Below, one piece after another: positions 40,952 to 48,891 of a stretch of DNA of 64,000 bases. The DNA is taken from assembly GCA_007833815.1 (NCBI GenBank), contig CP033464.1, forward strand, positions 3,900,001-3,964,000, in the 5' to 3' direction. Source of the DNA: Brevibacillus laterosporus. GTDB taxonomy: Bacteria > Bacillota > Bacilli > Brevibacillales > Brevibacillaceae. The position numbers and the translations under genes were made by a program. Each line of letters begins with the position of its first letter. The first letter of the stretch is position 1. The notes under the pieces were generated by a model. It did no database searches and was not told where the DNA came from. It saw only the letters and a program-made list of their open reading frames with translations.

Positions 40952-41203
40952 TTAATCACTCGGACAGATTAACCAATTCATCATCTCTAAACCTACGATC
41001 ATGTCGTTTGCACAGACCGCCAGCGTTTCAAAATCGGGCAAGACCTTTGATTGTGCAAGCGAATAGAGGTTGGAGGCAATAAAGTTTTTCTGATCTTCAT
41101 GCACTTGCAAAGCAATGCATTCTTCCCAATTTTGGGAAGTAATATCTCGTAAGATAGGGTTCACATATCGGCATCTGCTTACAGGTATCGCCTCCAGAAT
41201 CAA
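40952..41203 (-). pseudogene. Truncated BltD/SpeG-like GNAT acetyltransferase remnant
   Basis: About 55 residues (LRDITSQNWEECIALQV, then QKNFIASNLYSLAQSKV, then FETLAVCANDMIVG) match the N-terminus of spermidine/diamine acetyltransferases. The frame then ends after an unrelated MMNWLICPSD, so the acetyl-CoA-binding half is missing. The 5' end is also doubtful: the frame's only start is TTG 41203 without a ribosome site. Removing one C at the ATGCCGATATG around 41170 would restore a start giving M-R-Y-V-N-P. A decayed gene whose 3' part was lost at the junction with the AAC(6')-like gene is the best reading. Confidence 0.65.
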
Positions 41204-41292
41204 ACTTGCTATATTCTATGTGAGAAGTGACAACTTGTACTAGAAAAACAGCATACTTGTCAGAAAATTGGGTTTCTTAATTAGAAAAGCAG

Positions 41293-41325
41293 AAAAACCC
41301 TGAAGATGAGCTTTAAGGTTTTTTT
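41293..41325. terminator. Rho-independent terminator between CYTH-like gene and acetyltransferase remnant
   Basis: AAAAACC at 41293-41299 pairs with GGTTTTT at 41317-41323, with extra internal pairing (CCTGAAG/CTTTAAGG with a bulge) and T/A runs on both sides. It lies 27 bases past the stop of the leftward CYTH-like gene. Confidence 0.7.
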
Positions 41326-41351
41326 GCAGTGACGCTATGAATAAGTTGGCA

Positions 41352-42218
41352 CTAGTATCTTTCCAAAATCAAAGCCGTCTTCAAAGAGTCTTTTGGCAAA
41401 AACCATCCCTTTTCTTTCAGGAACACTATTAATTTTTTTTGTTCCTCTACCGCTACACTGCTTTTGGCGGTTTTGAAGGATGCTTCTACAATATATTCCA
41501 CACTATTTCCAGAGGCAGCTTTAATCGGCCAAATTTCCACATAGGTTTTCAGCCCATTCCATGTTCCTGTGTAGCGTTTTGCCAAAACAGGACCGTAGAT
41601 TCTCGCTTGTTCTAATTTTTCTTTCCCCCAGCCGGCGTAGAGCCATTTATCCAGTTTTCCTGGAATATTGGTGGTCACTAGTTTAATAGAGTCGGCAAGA
41701 GAAGGCAACTCTGTTCCTTGATAACCTGATTGCTTTACTTTTTTCTCTCTGGAGATGCTTAAGGTTTTTTGCTTGTAACCCCATTCCACCTGCGCTTCAT
41801 AATCGGTGTCTGTAGCATCAAAGCCATCCTTATTAGCCTGTGTCAAGGCAGCAGCAATGTCATCGTTTTTGATGGGATATCTTTTCTTATAGGTTAATTC
41901 CAGATGTTCTTTACTGTCCGATTTGCGGATGCGGCTGATCCAGCCTTCTTGATTCAAATCCTGATCATCTGTATCCAGAAACTGCACATTCATTTTTATG
42001 ACGGAGTCAGGCATGTTGAATGCTTTAAGGACTTCTGGCAACAGCTTATGGTCAGAGGACAGCACTTGATCAGGGTCCAGCAGCAGCTTCACTTCATAGT
42101 CTGGCTCCAGATTGCCGGCCGCTTGTACGGCTTCAGAAGTGCCAAAAAAGGAGGAACAAAGGCCAAGACAGACAGCAAATGCCATAGTTGCATGCTTGAA
42201 TGCGTGGATGGTTTTCAC
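41352..42218 (-). CDS. Secreted CYTH-like protein
   Basis: The 288-residue protein starts with a signal peptide (basic start, hydrophobic core AFAVCLGLCSSFFG, likely cut near VQA-AG at residue 34). The mature part begins DYEVKLLLD, a near match to the ExExK hallmark of CYTH triphosphate-tunnel proteins (first Glu is Asp). It then has QFLDT, ISRIRKS, LTYKKRYPI and YVEIWP segments with alternating basic/acidic strands, as in that fold. The start is GTG 42218, 8 bases after AAAGGAG. Extracellular CYTH-like proteins in Bacillales have no assigned function that I know of. It is a single-gene transcript with its own terminator. Confidence 0.75.
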   Translation of the reverse strand: MKTIHAFKHATMAFAVCLGLCSSFFGTSEAVQAAGNLEPDYEVKLLLDPDQVLSSDHKLLPEVLKAFNMPDSVIKMNVQFLDTDDQDLNQEGWISRIRKSDSKEHLELTYKKRYPIKNDDIAAALTQANKDGFDATDTDYEAQVEWGYKQKTLSISREKKVKQSGYQGTELPSLADSIKLVTTNIPGKLDKWLYAGWGKEKLEQARIYGPVLAKRYTGTWNGLKTYVEIWPIKAASGNSVEYIVEASFKTAKSSVAVEEQKKLIVFLKEKGWFLPKDSLKTALILERY

Positions 42219-42663
42219 TTTAACAGCTCCTTTTATTTTGGAATTCGTTAGGAAACATGGTAGAAAATGATTATGAAAAAATACCGGAATTATTTATAGT
42301 TTTTGTAAATCCATTCATCTGTGCATGATGAACGGTTCACAAGCGGTACGGTCGTATATGAATGATAAAGAGATGTATAGCCTATTATTTCATTCAAGGC
42401 TTCGTGTTACAATTAGCTACTTCGTTGGTTGAAGTTACACTTATTTGATATATTCTTCATATTTTACATAATTTCCGGTATATAATTAATATTTTCTACA
42501 CTATGAAAATTTTGTTTCCTCTTGTTAGTAAATCATCCTTTCATAACTTTGGCCAACAAAAAAGGATGTAGCATAAGCCACACCTTACATAAAATTTACC
42601 TCCAACTATAGTGCGTCTTTTGCCTTGCATGTGAATTTAAATCCTAATCCGCCGTAGATATTG

Positions 42664-42795
42664 ATGCTATCGGAATACGTCTATCTTCTTGTTGGGTTGG
42701 TTAGCCAACCCATTCCGTATTCACAGTTTGACCTTTTTGCTGCCTTATTAACTACAGTCGCTGTTGTTGTAGGTTTTTTAATCGCTCTATTTTAG
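42664..42795 (+). CDS. Candidate 43-residue hydrophobic peptide
   Basis: The ATG-to-TAG frame encodes a peptide with two hydrophobic stretches, YVYLLVGLV and a C-terminal AALLTTVAVVVGFLIALF, typical of a membrane-spanning micropeptide. A weak promoter-like pair lies about 190 bases upstream. Just after the stop, CAAAAAACCT pairs imperfectly with AGATTTTTT as a possible terminator. No ribosome binding site is seen before the ATG, which is the main argument against it. It could be a chance ORF or the tail of a decayed membrane protein. Confidence 0.25.
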   Translation: MLSEYVYLLVGLVSQPIPYSQFDLFAALLTTVAVVVGFLIALF

Positions 42796-43085
42796 TGAGA
42801 CAGAAATACCAAAAAACCTGAAGATACAAGCACTACTATTTAGATTTTTTCTAATTTGGGATATCCTTTAAAGGCAACCGGAAAATTTTCGGAATAATTT
42901 GCTACATCTGAAAGTTCCTCTACTGTTGGGTGTGGTTCCTGTTCCTTTACATACAGATCATATTTTTAAGAAGTTTTTGCAACTTTTTAGTAAGATAATA
43001 CGACTACTAAAGTAGTGAATTTTGTATTTCTTGTTACAAAAAAATTTATGGCAATATGTTTTAAAAAATTACATCTCTTAAATGA

Positions 43086-43117
43086 AACAAGAACACTAGT
43101 TCATTAGTGTTCTTGTT
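43086..43117 (-). terminator. Probable terminator of the metallophore operon
   Basis: A perfect 13-bp stem (AACAAGAACACTA / TAGTGTTCTTGTT) with a 6-base loop lies about 190 bases after the last stop of the operon (43310). On the minus strand it is followed by a weak T-rich stretch (TCATTT). No other hairpin lies closer to the stop. Confidence 0.6.
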
Positions 43118-43309
43118 AAAAAATGGAAATGGTAGATCATCCAATGATTTTGGATCAGTCCGCTCCAGCAACTGAGTTTTTACCTTTCCGCGTGGATCAA
43201 GCCATAGGAAGGGGGATGCCGCCTTCTTTCGTGAACCCACGCCAGCAGATACACCTAAGACACCCCCCCTTTTTGCTGCCTTCTCCCCGAGTCAGTTCTC
43301 GAGGAGTGT

Positions 43310-46300
43310 TTATTTTTGGTCAAGTGGTGCTGCTAGCAACCGTGCCAGATTGCTTACATTCGGTGCTACCATACAACTGAAATGATTCCCGGCGATTTCT
43401 GTCACTTCTAGTTCGCCCAGACAAACATCTCTCCAGAAATCAAGGGTCGTTTCATCGGTGCGCGGCAAGAACAAAAACGGCTCGCTTGCCAGTAAGAAAC
43501 GGATGTTCCCCATGTACGGTGGAGGTGTAAAGCGGGCAGCCTTAAAACTTTGACGAAAGACCTTGCACAAACCTTCCGCCATCTCAACCGGCATTTGCTC
43601 TCCAGTAGATTGGGCAATTGCATCGACATAAGCCGTGAAGCGTTCTCTCCTGTCGAGCGCGGATAGCCTGTGAAACAGGTCGCCTACCTTGTCAAGCCCT
43701 TTATCCCCACCAATAGTGCATGCAGAGCCTTGCGGAATGCGATTGCCATCCCTTTCGATAAGTTGCATGACGCCCCGTGCCAAATCACCTTGATCAATTC
43801 CGCCAAAACCAGCCTGTTCCAACGTAATATTCAGATTGTGAACAAAGAGTGTTTCAATCAGCAGATCATCATCGACATCCGTAAGAATCGGAGGAATGTC
43901 AATCAAAACCAGGTCGGCGAGATGGATTCCTCGCTCAACAAGGCGTCTGGCCACTTCGATTGCAATCAGGCCGCCTAAGGAATATCCGATGAGCTGTATC
44001 TGCCTATGACCGCTTTTCAGCAGGCACTCAGCATAATCATCCGCAACCGTTTCAATTAGCTCGGACGGTTCAAGCGCGCAATATTGCTCAATATCCGCGA
44101 TTGTAATTCCCACTACGCTCCCCAAATTCTGTGCTTTCAGCTGTTCCAGAAGCGGACGAAAACTGTCCATTGTACCTAAGACAGCGTGAAACACAACTCT
44201 CAGCGGTCCTGCCTCCCCGCCTCCAAACGGAATAAGCACAGCATTGCTTGACTTGCTTTGAACTTTGGGCCAAGAGACTTCCGGACTGCGTTCCGTTTCC
44301 TGTCTACGCGAACGTATGAATTCTGCAAGTGCAGCCACGGTCGGATAGTTCAGCATTTGTCTAAGCAAAGCATCAAAAGGGATTCCTTCCTGTGTTGGGT
44401 CCTCAGCCAGTTTGTCACGTAGCTTTCCGGCTACTTGCGCCATGATGAGTGAGTCAGCCCCATGTTTGTAAAAGCTTTGAGATCTACCAATTCCAGGGAT
44501 TCCTAATGCTTCCGCCCAAATTTGGGCAAGCTGCTCTTCCAGCATGTCCTGCCCGTCCTCGTCCGTTTCTGCTGCGGTATTCTGTACGGGCGATGCGGGG
44601 CGCCATTTTGCCAACTCGCGCCGGTCAACCTTGCCATTTCCGGTCAGCGGTAGAGCATCTACTATTTGCAGATGGGAAGGAAGCATATAGGCAGGCAGAT
44701 GCAAGGAAAGGAAGGTTTCCAGCTCTTCGGCTCTTACCGGCACCCTGTCCTGCTTAAAGCGCTTAGCAAATAGATGAAAGCCCAGAGAGGTGAGTTTGTC
44801 ATTTTCTTCTGGTAACGATAAAACGTGTTCCTCTCCCTCTTCCTGTAACAGTTGCATCCATCCCCCGCGGTCCAGGTAGGAAGTCTCTGCCCGCAAAAGA
44901 TCCCCCGGCTCCATCATCATAAACGCCTGCGAAGCCAGTATCCATAAGTGCTCCACAGTCGGTTCCGTAAATACGAGCCATCCGCCGGGGCAAATGAGTT
45001 CTTTCAGCCTATTCATACTTGTCGGAATGTCATGTGCGTTTTCCAATACTCCGGCAGCTAGTACGACATCAAAGCTGTTAGGAGCCAATCCCTGTGCCCG
45101 ATAATCCTTGTCTACATCAAAAACACCGAAGCGGATATTCGGATATTGTCCAAAACGGGATTTAGCTCCCGGAATGAAAAAGGCTGCAACATCTGTAAAT
45201 ACATATTCAATATCAAAGCCTTCCAACGCTTTTAACACGTTCTCTGTCGTTGCACCAGTACCCGCACCGACTTCCAAAATCCGCAAGGTCTTGCCCGACT
45301 GCTGCTGGGCAATGCGTTGCAAAAGTGTGCACATGCACTGATTGAGATAGTTGGCCATGACATGATCAACATACAAGGAGCGAACATGGTCGAGCTTGCC
45401 CTCAGGGAATAACAGGGAAACAGCATCCTGCTGACCACTTAGTAGTTCCGGTAGCTTTTCCGCATTTTTTCGCACATAGGCGGTGAAGCCCGCTGTTTGA
45501 AGCATGTTCGTCCACGCTGTCTCTGCCTGTGCCCAATATTCGTCTACCGTCTTATCGTCTTGTAGTATCGAGCAACTGAACTGTTTTGCAGGGTGCTCAT
45601 GTAGCATGCCAGCTTCCGTCAGCTTTGCGACCCAACGTCGAACCAGCCAGTGATAGTTGGAAAGAATTTTATCGGATTGCAGTATGTCTTCCATAGTATA
45701 TTTTTCACTATTGGTAAAGAAGTCTAGCTTTTGTAGTGCATATAACATGGAGTGGAGCACTGCTTGATCAAGGTCTGCCATTGCTGACTCGATTTCCGCT
45801 CTACTCAGTCGATCTGCTACAGCGCTGGCTTGTTCGCCGATCCCATTTACCAGCATCGTAAATTCCGCTTTTTCTGCTTCAGGGTTCCGATCTTTTTGGC
45901 GGTCGGTTTCCACAACGCCCAACAGGATGTGTTCATCGCTCGTACCATCCAGCACAACACCAGCTGCGGCGACGGCAGGATGCTTAAGCAAGGCCGACTC
46001 GATTTCACCTAGTTCGATTCGATGTCCTCTGATTTTGACTTGGTTATCTTCACGACCAAGAAACTCGATTTCGCCACCAGGGGTGTAACGGCCTAAATCT
46101 CCTGTGCGATAAAGCCGCTCTCCATCCGCATGGTGCAGCAAAAATCGCTCCTGAGTGAGTGCCTGATCCCCCACATAGCCCTCGGCCAAGCCATGTCCAG
46201 TAATATACAGCTCTCCGGTTACCCACACAGGGCAATCGCGCATCTGCGAATCCAGAACACGGAATCCCTGATTTGCGAGCGGCAGACCGTAAGGAATACT

Positions 46301-48826
46301 GTGCCAGTCCGCCTCAAGACCTTTGTATATATGATAAATCGACCAGATGGAGGCTTCAGTGGCACCGCCTAGACTGACAACCTGTACAGAAGGCAGGCGC
46401 TTTTGCATCATGTCTGGCAGTGTCAGAGGAATCCAATCTCCGGAAAGCAAGGACAGACGCAATTTTGGTACATTTAAGCTGGGCTCGGAATCTAAATAAG
46501 TGACCAGCATTTGCATCAAGGCCGGTACCGAATTCCACACGGTAATCCCATGCTCAACCATTAGCTGAGCCCAATGAGATGGGTCGGTCTGTCGATCGGC
46601 ACTCGGATAAACCAATGCGCCACCAACGGACAGCGGACCAAAGATATCATAGACGGACAGATCAAAACTCAGTTGGGCAAGCCCCAGCACCCGGTCTTCT
46701 CTGTTGACGATAAAGCGGCGATTCAAGTCCACAATGGTGTTGGCTGCTGCGCGGTGGCTGATGACGACTCCCTTCGGCTGCCCTGTGGAACCAGAGGTGT
46801 AAATGATATAAGCAGGTAAGTCCGGATTTCCCGCAGACAGGATCAACTTATCCTGATGTGGCTCTACTTTATCCACTTCAATTGTTTGTACGTTATTTGC
46901 CCATTTGAATTGTATGGTCGACACCGTCAAGACAAAGCGGACGTTCGCTTGCTCCAGCATAGCCTGACGACGCAATTCCGGTTGCTTCTTGTCAAGCGGG
47001 ACGTAAACGGCTCCAGCAAACAAAGCACCCAACACCGCTGTAACTTGATGTGCGCATTTGTCCATCACGATAGCAACGCGGTCTTGATCCTCGCAGCCGA
47101 GCTCTTTTAGTTTGTTAGCCACAACTGCAGCACGTTTCACCAGCTCCCCGTATGAAACCTGCCCTTCGCTGTCAAACACGGCAGGGCGGTCTGGAGCCGC
47201 CATTGCTTGCTTCAGTACCTGCTGGTGCAAGCAATGATCCGGCAAGGTAGCCGCTGTCTCGTTGATACCGTGCCGCTCTGCAATCTGCCAGGCAGGCAAA
47301 GCAATCACATCCCCTGCCTCCCAGACTTGCTCGGTTCTAGCCAATGCATGGAGCAATTCTGCAAAGGCATCAAACATGTCGTCAATCATTTGATCAGGGA
47401 AAACGCCCTCTCGCACATCCCAGTTAACCTGTAGCCCGGCTGAACTGTCCATGGCCTGACAATCAATGAAAACCTGTGGTGTCTGGCTGATGCCGTACCC
47501 GGCGATTTCACCTGTCAACTGACTACCCTCCGCCGGTTCAACTAGTCCGATCGCACTGGTAAACACTACAGGCATCAAAGCGGCTTCACGCCCTCGTCTG
47601 CGAGCCACCTCCCGCATAACCTCTACTCCAGAAAACAAGCGATGATCCAAATCTTCAAATAACTGTTTTTGAATGGTACGTGCCCGTTCTTGGAAGGAAC
47701 GCTCCGCATCCCAATCTACCGCAAGCAAATTGACCGATGTAAAATCGCCGACAATGTCATGGACCTGTTCATGTAATGGCTGCCGGTTCAATAACGTCAG
47801 ATTTAGACAAAACGCCCTGCTTCTACTCCATCGCTCAATCACAGCTGCATAAGCAGTCATTACAGCAGTTGTTGGCGTCAATCCCCGTTTTTGGGCACGT
47901 TGCTTGAACGAATCCCATGCGGTTTTATCCAGCCGGATAAAGCGACGACGAAAGCGTGCCTCACCTGATTTGGCTTGCTGTCTGGCTAAAGGCAGATCTG
48001 GAGCCGCAGGCAAAATATCCATTCGTTGTTGCCAATACTCTTTATCTCTGAAATACGTCGTAGTTTCCTTTAAGCTGCGTTCGGCGAGCAGATAATCGCG
48101 GAACGTAAGGGACAGTTCGGGCAACGTCTGTCCTGACTCCTTGTAGAGCGTCTCAAATTCAGACAAGAGTAGCCAGATACTCGCCCAATCCGCGATAAGA
48201 AATTCCATGGATACATGGAGCACAGCACGGTCATTCATTTTAGTCAAGCCAATATCAAACAAGGGCCAACGAGCTGTATCGTAAATACGATGCCCCATTT
48301 TTTCACGAATTTCCCCAAGTCTGGCTTCTGCCTCCTGCTTATGTAAGCCGCTTGTGTCTGTATAAGTCACTTCCAAGTGCGGCACGTTCGCCATCACGCA
48401 CTGCTCTCCATTCTGATCAATCGTTGACCGTAGCATATCATGGCGAGCTATGAGCAGGTTCCAAGCCTCTTGTGTTCGCTTATGATCGAGCTTGGGATAG
48501 TCTAATTCCAGGTAGATGTGGCACGCCACACCTCCATAGCCAAACAAGTCATGCCGCCCCAGCAAGTAAGCTGACTGCACATCTGTCAGCGGAAAAGGTT
48601 CAAACCGGGCTTTTGGATCAGGTATGACCGTCAACGATCGGGTTTCGGCACTCAATAGAGCCAAAATTTCCACTTTATGCTCTTTTAGCGCTTGTAAATC
48701 ACCAGCTGCAAGCGTTCCTTTGGGTGCCCTGTAGCGCAGACTCCCATTTTCTTCCCATAGAAAAATTCCTTCATTTCGAAGACGCGTCAGCAACCGGGCA
48801 CAATTCGTCTTGATGTTTTGGGGCAT
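43310..48826 (-). CDS. Terminal NRPS of metallophore: docking-Cy-A(Cys)[MT]-PCP-TE
   Basis: The 1,838-residue protein has five parts. Residues 1-60 resemble a TubC-type N-terminal docking domain (LLTRLRNEGIFLWEE). Then comes a cyclization domain (FPLTDVQSAYLLGR), with EFLIAD where DxxxxD is usual. The A domain pocket reads D-L-Y-N-L-S-L-I-W(-K), the cysteine code. A methyltransferase is inserted between A core motifs, with intact SAM motif LEVGAGTGATT near 45265. It ends with a PCP (HGADSLIM) and a thioesterase with GYSLGG near 43980. This is the PchF architecture, in which the last cysteine is cyclized, reduced in trans, N-methylated and released. The ATG follows AGGAG by 9 bases. It is the last gene of the operon, 65 bases after the reductase-MT fusion. 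Confidence 0.93.
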   Translation of the reverse strand: MPQNIKTNCARLLTRLRNEGIFLWEENGSLRYRAPKGTLAAGDLQALKEHKVEILALLSAETRSLTVIPDPKARFEPFPLTDVQSAYLLGRHDLFGYGGVACHIYLELDYPKLDHKRTQEAWNLLIARHDMLRSTIDQNGEQCVMANVPHLEVTYTDTSGLHKQEAEARLGEIREKMGHRIYDTARWPLFDIGLTKMNDRAVLHVSMEFLIADWASIWLLLSEFETLYKESGQTLPELSLTFRDYLLAERSLKETTTYFRDKEYWQQRMDILPAAPDLPLARQQAKSGEARFRRRFIRLDKTAWDSFKQRAQKRGLTPTTAVMTAYAAVIERWSRSRAFCLNLTLLNRQPLHEQVHDIVGDFTSVNLLAVDWDAERSFQERARTIQKQLFEDLDHRLFSGVEVMREVARRRGREAALMPVVFTSAIGLVEPAEGSQLTGEIAGYGISQTPQVFIDCQAMDSSAGLQVNWDVREGVFPDQMIDDMFDAFAELLHALARTEQVWEAGDVIALPAWQIAERHGINETAATLPDHCLHQQVLKQAMAAPDRPAVFDSEGQVSYGELVKRAAVVANKLKELGCEDQDRVAIVMDKCAHQVTAVLGALFAGAVYVPLDKKQPELRRQAMLEQANVRFVLTVSTIQFKWANNVQTIEVDKVEPHQDKLILSAGNPDLPAYIIYTSGSTGQPKGVVISHRAAANTIVDLNRRFIVNREDRVLGLAQLSFDLSVYDIFGPLSVGGALVYPSADRQTDPSHWAQLMVEHGITVWNSVPALMQMLVTYLDSEPSLNVPKLRLSLLSGDWIPLTLPDMMQKRLPSVQVVSLGGATEASIWSIYHIYKGLEADWHSIPYGLPLANQGFRVLDSQMRDCPVWVTGELYITGHGLAEGYVGDQALTQERFLLHHADGERLYRTGDLGRYTPGGEIEFLGREDNQVKIRGHRIELGEIESALLKHPAVAAAGVVLDGTSDEHILLGVVETDRQKDRNPEAEKAEFTMLVNGIGEQASAVADRLSRAEIESAMADLDQAVLHSMLYALQKLDFFTNSEKYTMEDILQSDKILSNYHWLVRRWVAKLTEAGMLHEHPAKQFSCSILQDDKTVDEYWAQAETAWTNMLQTAGFTAYVRKNAEKLPELLSGQQDAVSLLFPEGKLDHVRSLYVDHVMANYLNQCMCTLLQRIAQQQSGKTLRILEVGAGTGATTENVLKALEGFDIEYVFTDVAAFFIPGAKSRFGQYPNIRFGVFDVDKDYRAQGLAPNSFDVVLAAGVLENAHDIPTSMNRLKELICPGGWLVFTEPTVEHLWILASQAFMMMEPGDLLRAETSYLDRGGWMQLLQEEGEEHVLSLPEENDKLTSLGFHLFAKRFKQDRVPVRAEELETFLSLHLPAYMLPSHLQIVDALPLTGNGKVDRRELAKWRPASPVQNTAAETDEDGQDMLEEQLAQIWAEALGIPGIGRSQSFYKHGADSLIMAQVAGKLRDKLAEDPTQEGIPFDALLRQMLNYPTVAALAEFIRSRRQETERSPEVSWPKVQSKSSNAVLIPFGGGEAGPLRVVFHAVLGTMDSFRPLLEQLKAQNLGSVVGITIADIEQYCALEPSELIETVADDYAECLLKSGHRQIQLIGYSLGGLIAIEVARRLVERGIHLADLVLIDIPPILTDVDDDLLIETLFVHNLNITLEQAGFGGIDQGDLARGVMQLIERDGNRIPQGSACTIGGDKGLDKVGDLFHRLSALDRRERFTAYVDAIAQSTGEQMPVEMAEGLCKVFRQSFKAARFTPPPYMGNIRFLLASEPFLFLPRTDETTLDFWRDVCLGELEVTEIAGNHFSCMVAPNVSNLARLLAAPLDQK

Positions 48827-48891
48827 ATGTACACACTCCTATTTTTTGAGCTTAGCCATTTCGTTACGGATTGATTTCGCTACTGCACATG

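Larger units (their letters stand above)
42219..43309. other. 1.1-kb stretch without a confident gene
   Basis: Mostly AT-rich DNA. It contains a sigma-A-like promoter candidate (TTGATA 42445-42450, 16-base spacer, CATAAT 42467-42472, plus strand), a 43-codon hydrophobic ORF, an 8-bp perfect hairpin TGGGTTGG-TTAG-CCAACCCA (42693-42712) inside that ORF, and a strong hairpin at 43086-43117. From about 43120 to 43300 the composition turns GC-rich with no recognisable product on either strand. This may be a relic or spacer left at the border of the acquired metallophore operon. Confidence 0.5.

Noticed and set aside
43123-43380. 85-codon plus-strand ORF after the operon
   Set aside because: It has no ribosome site, no family resemblance, and its second half is antisense to the NRPS thioesterase end.
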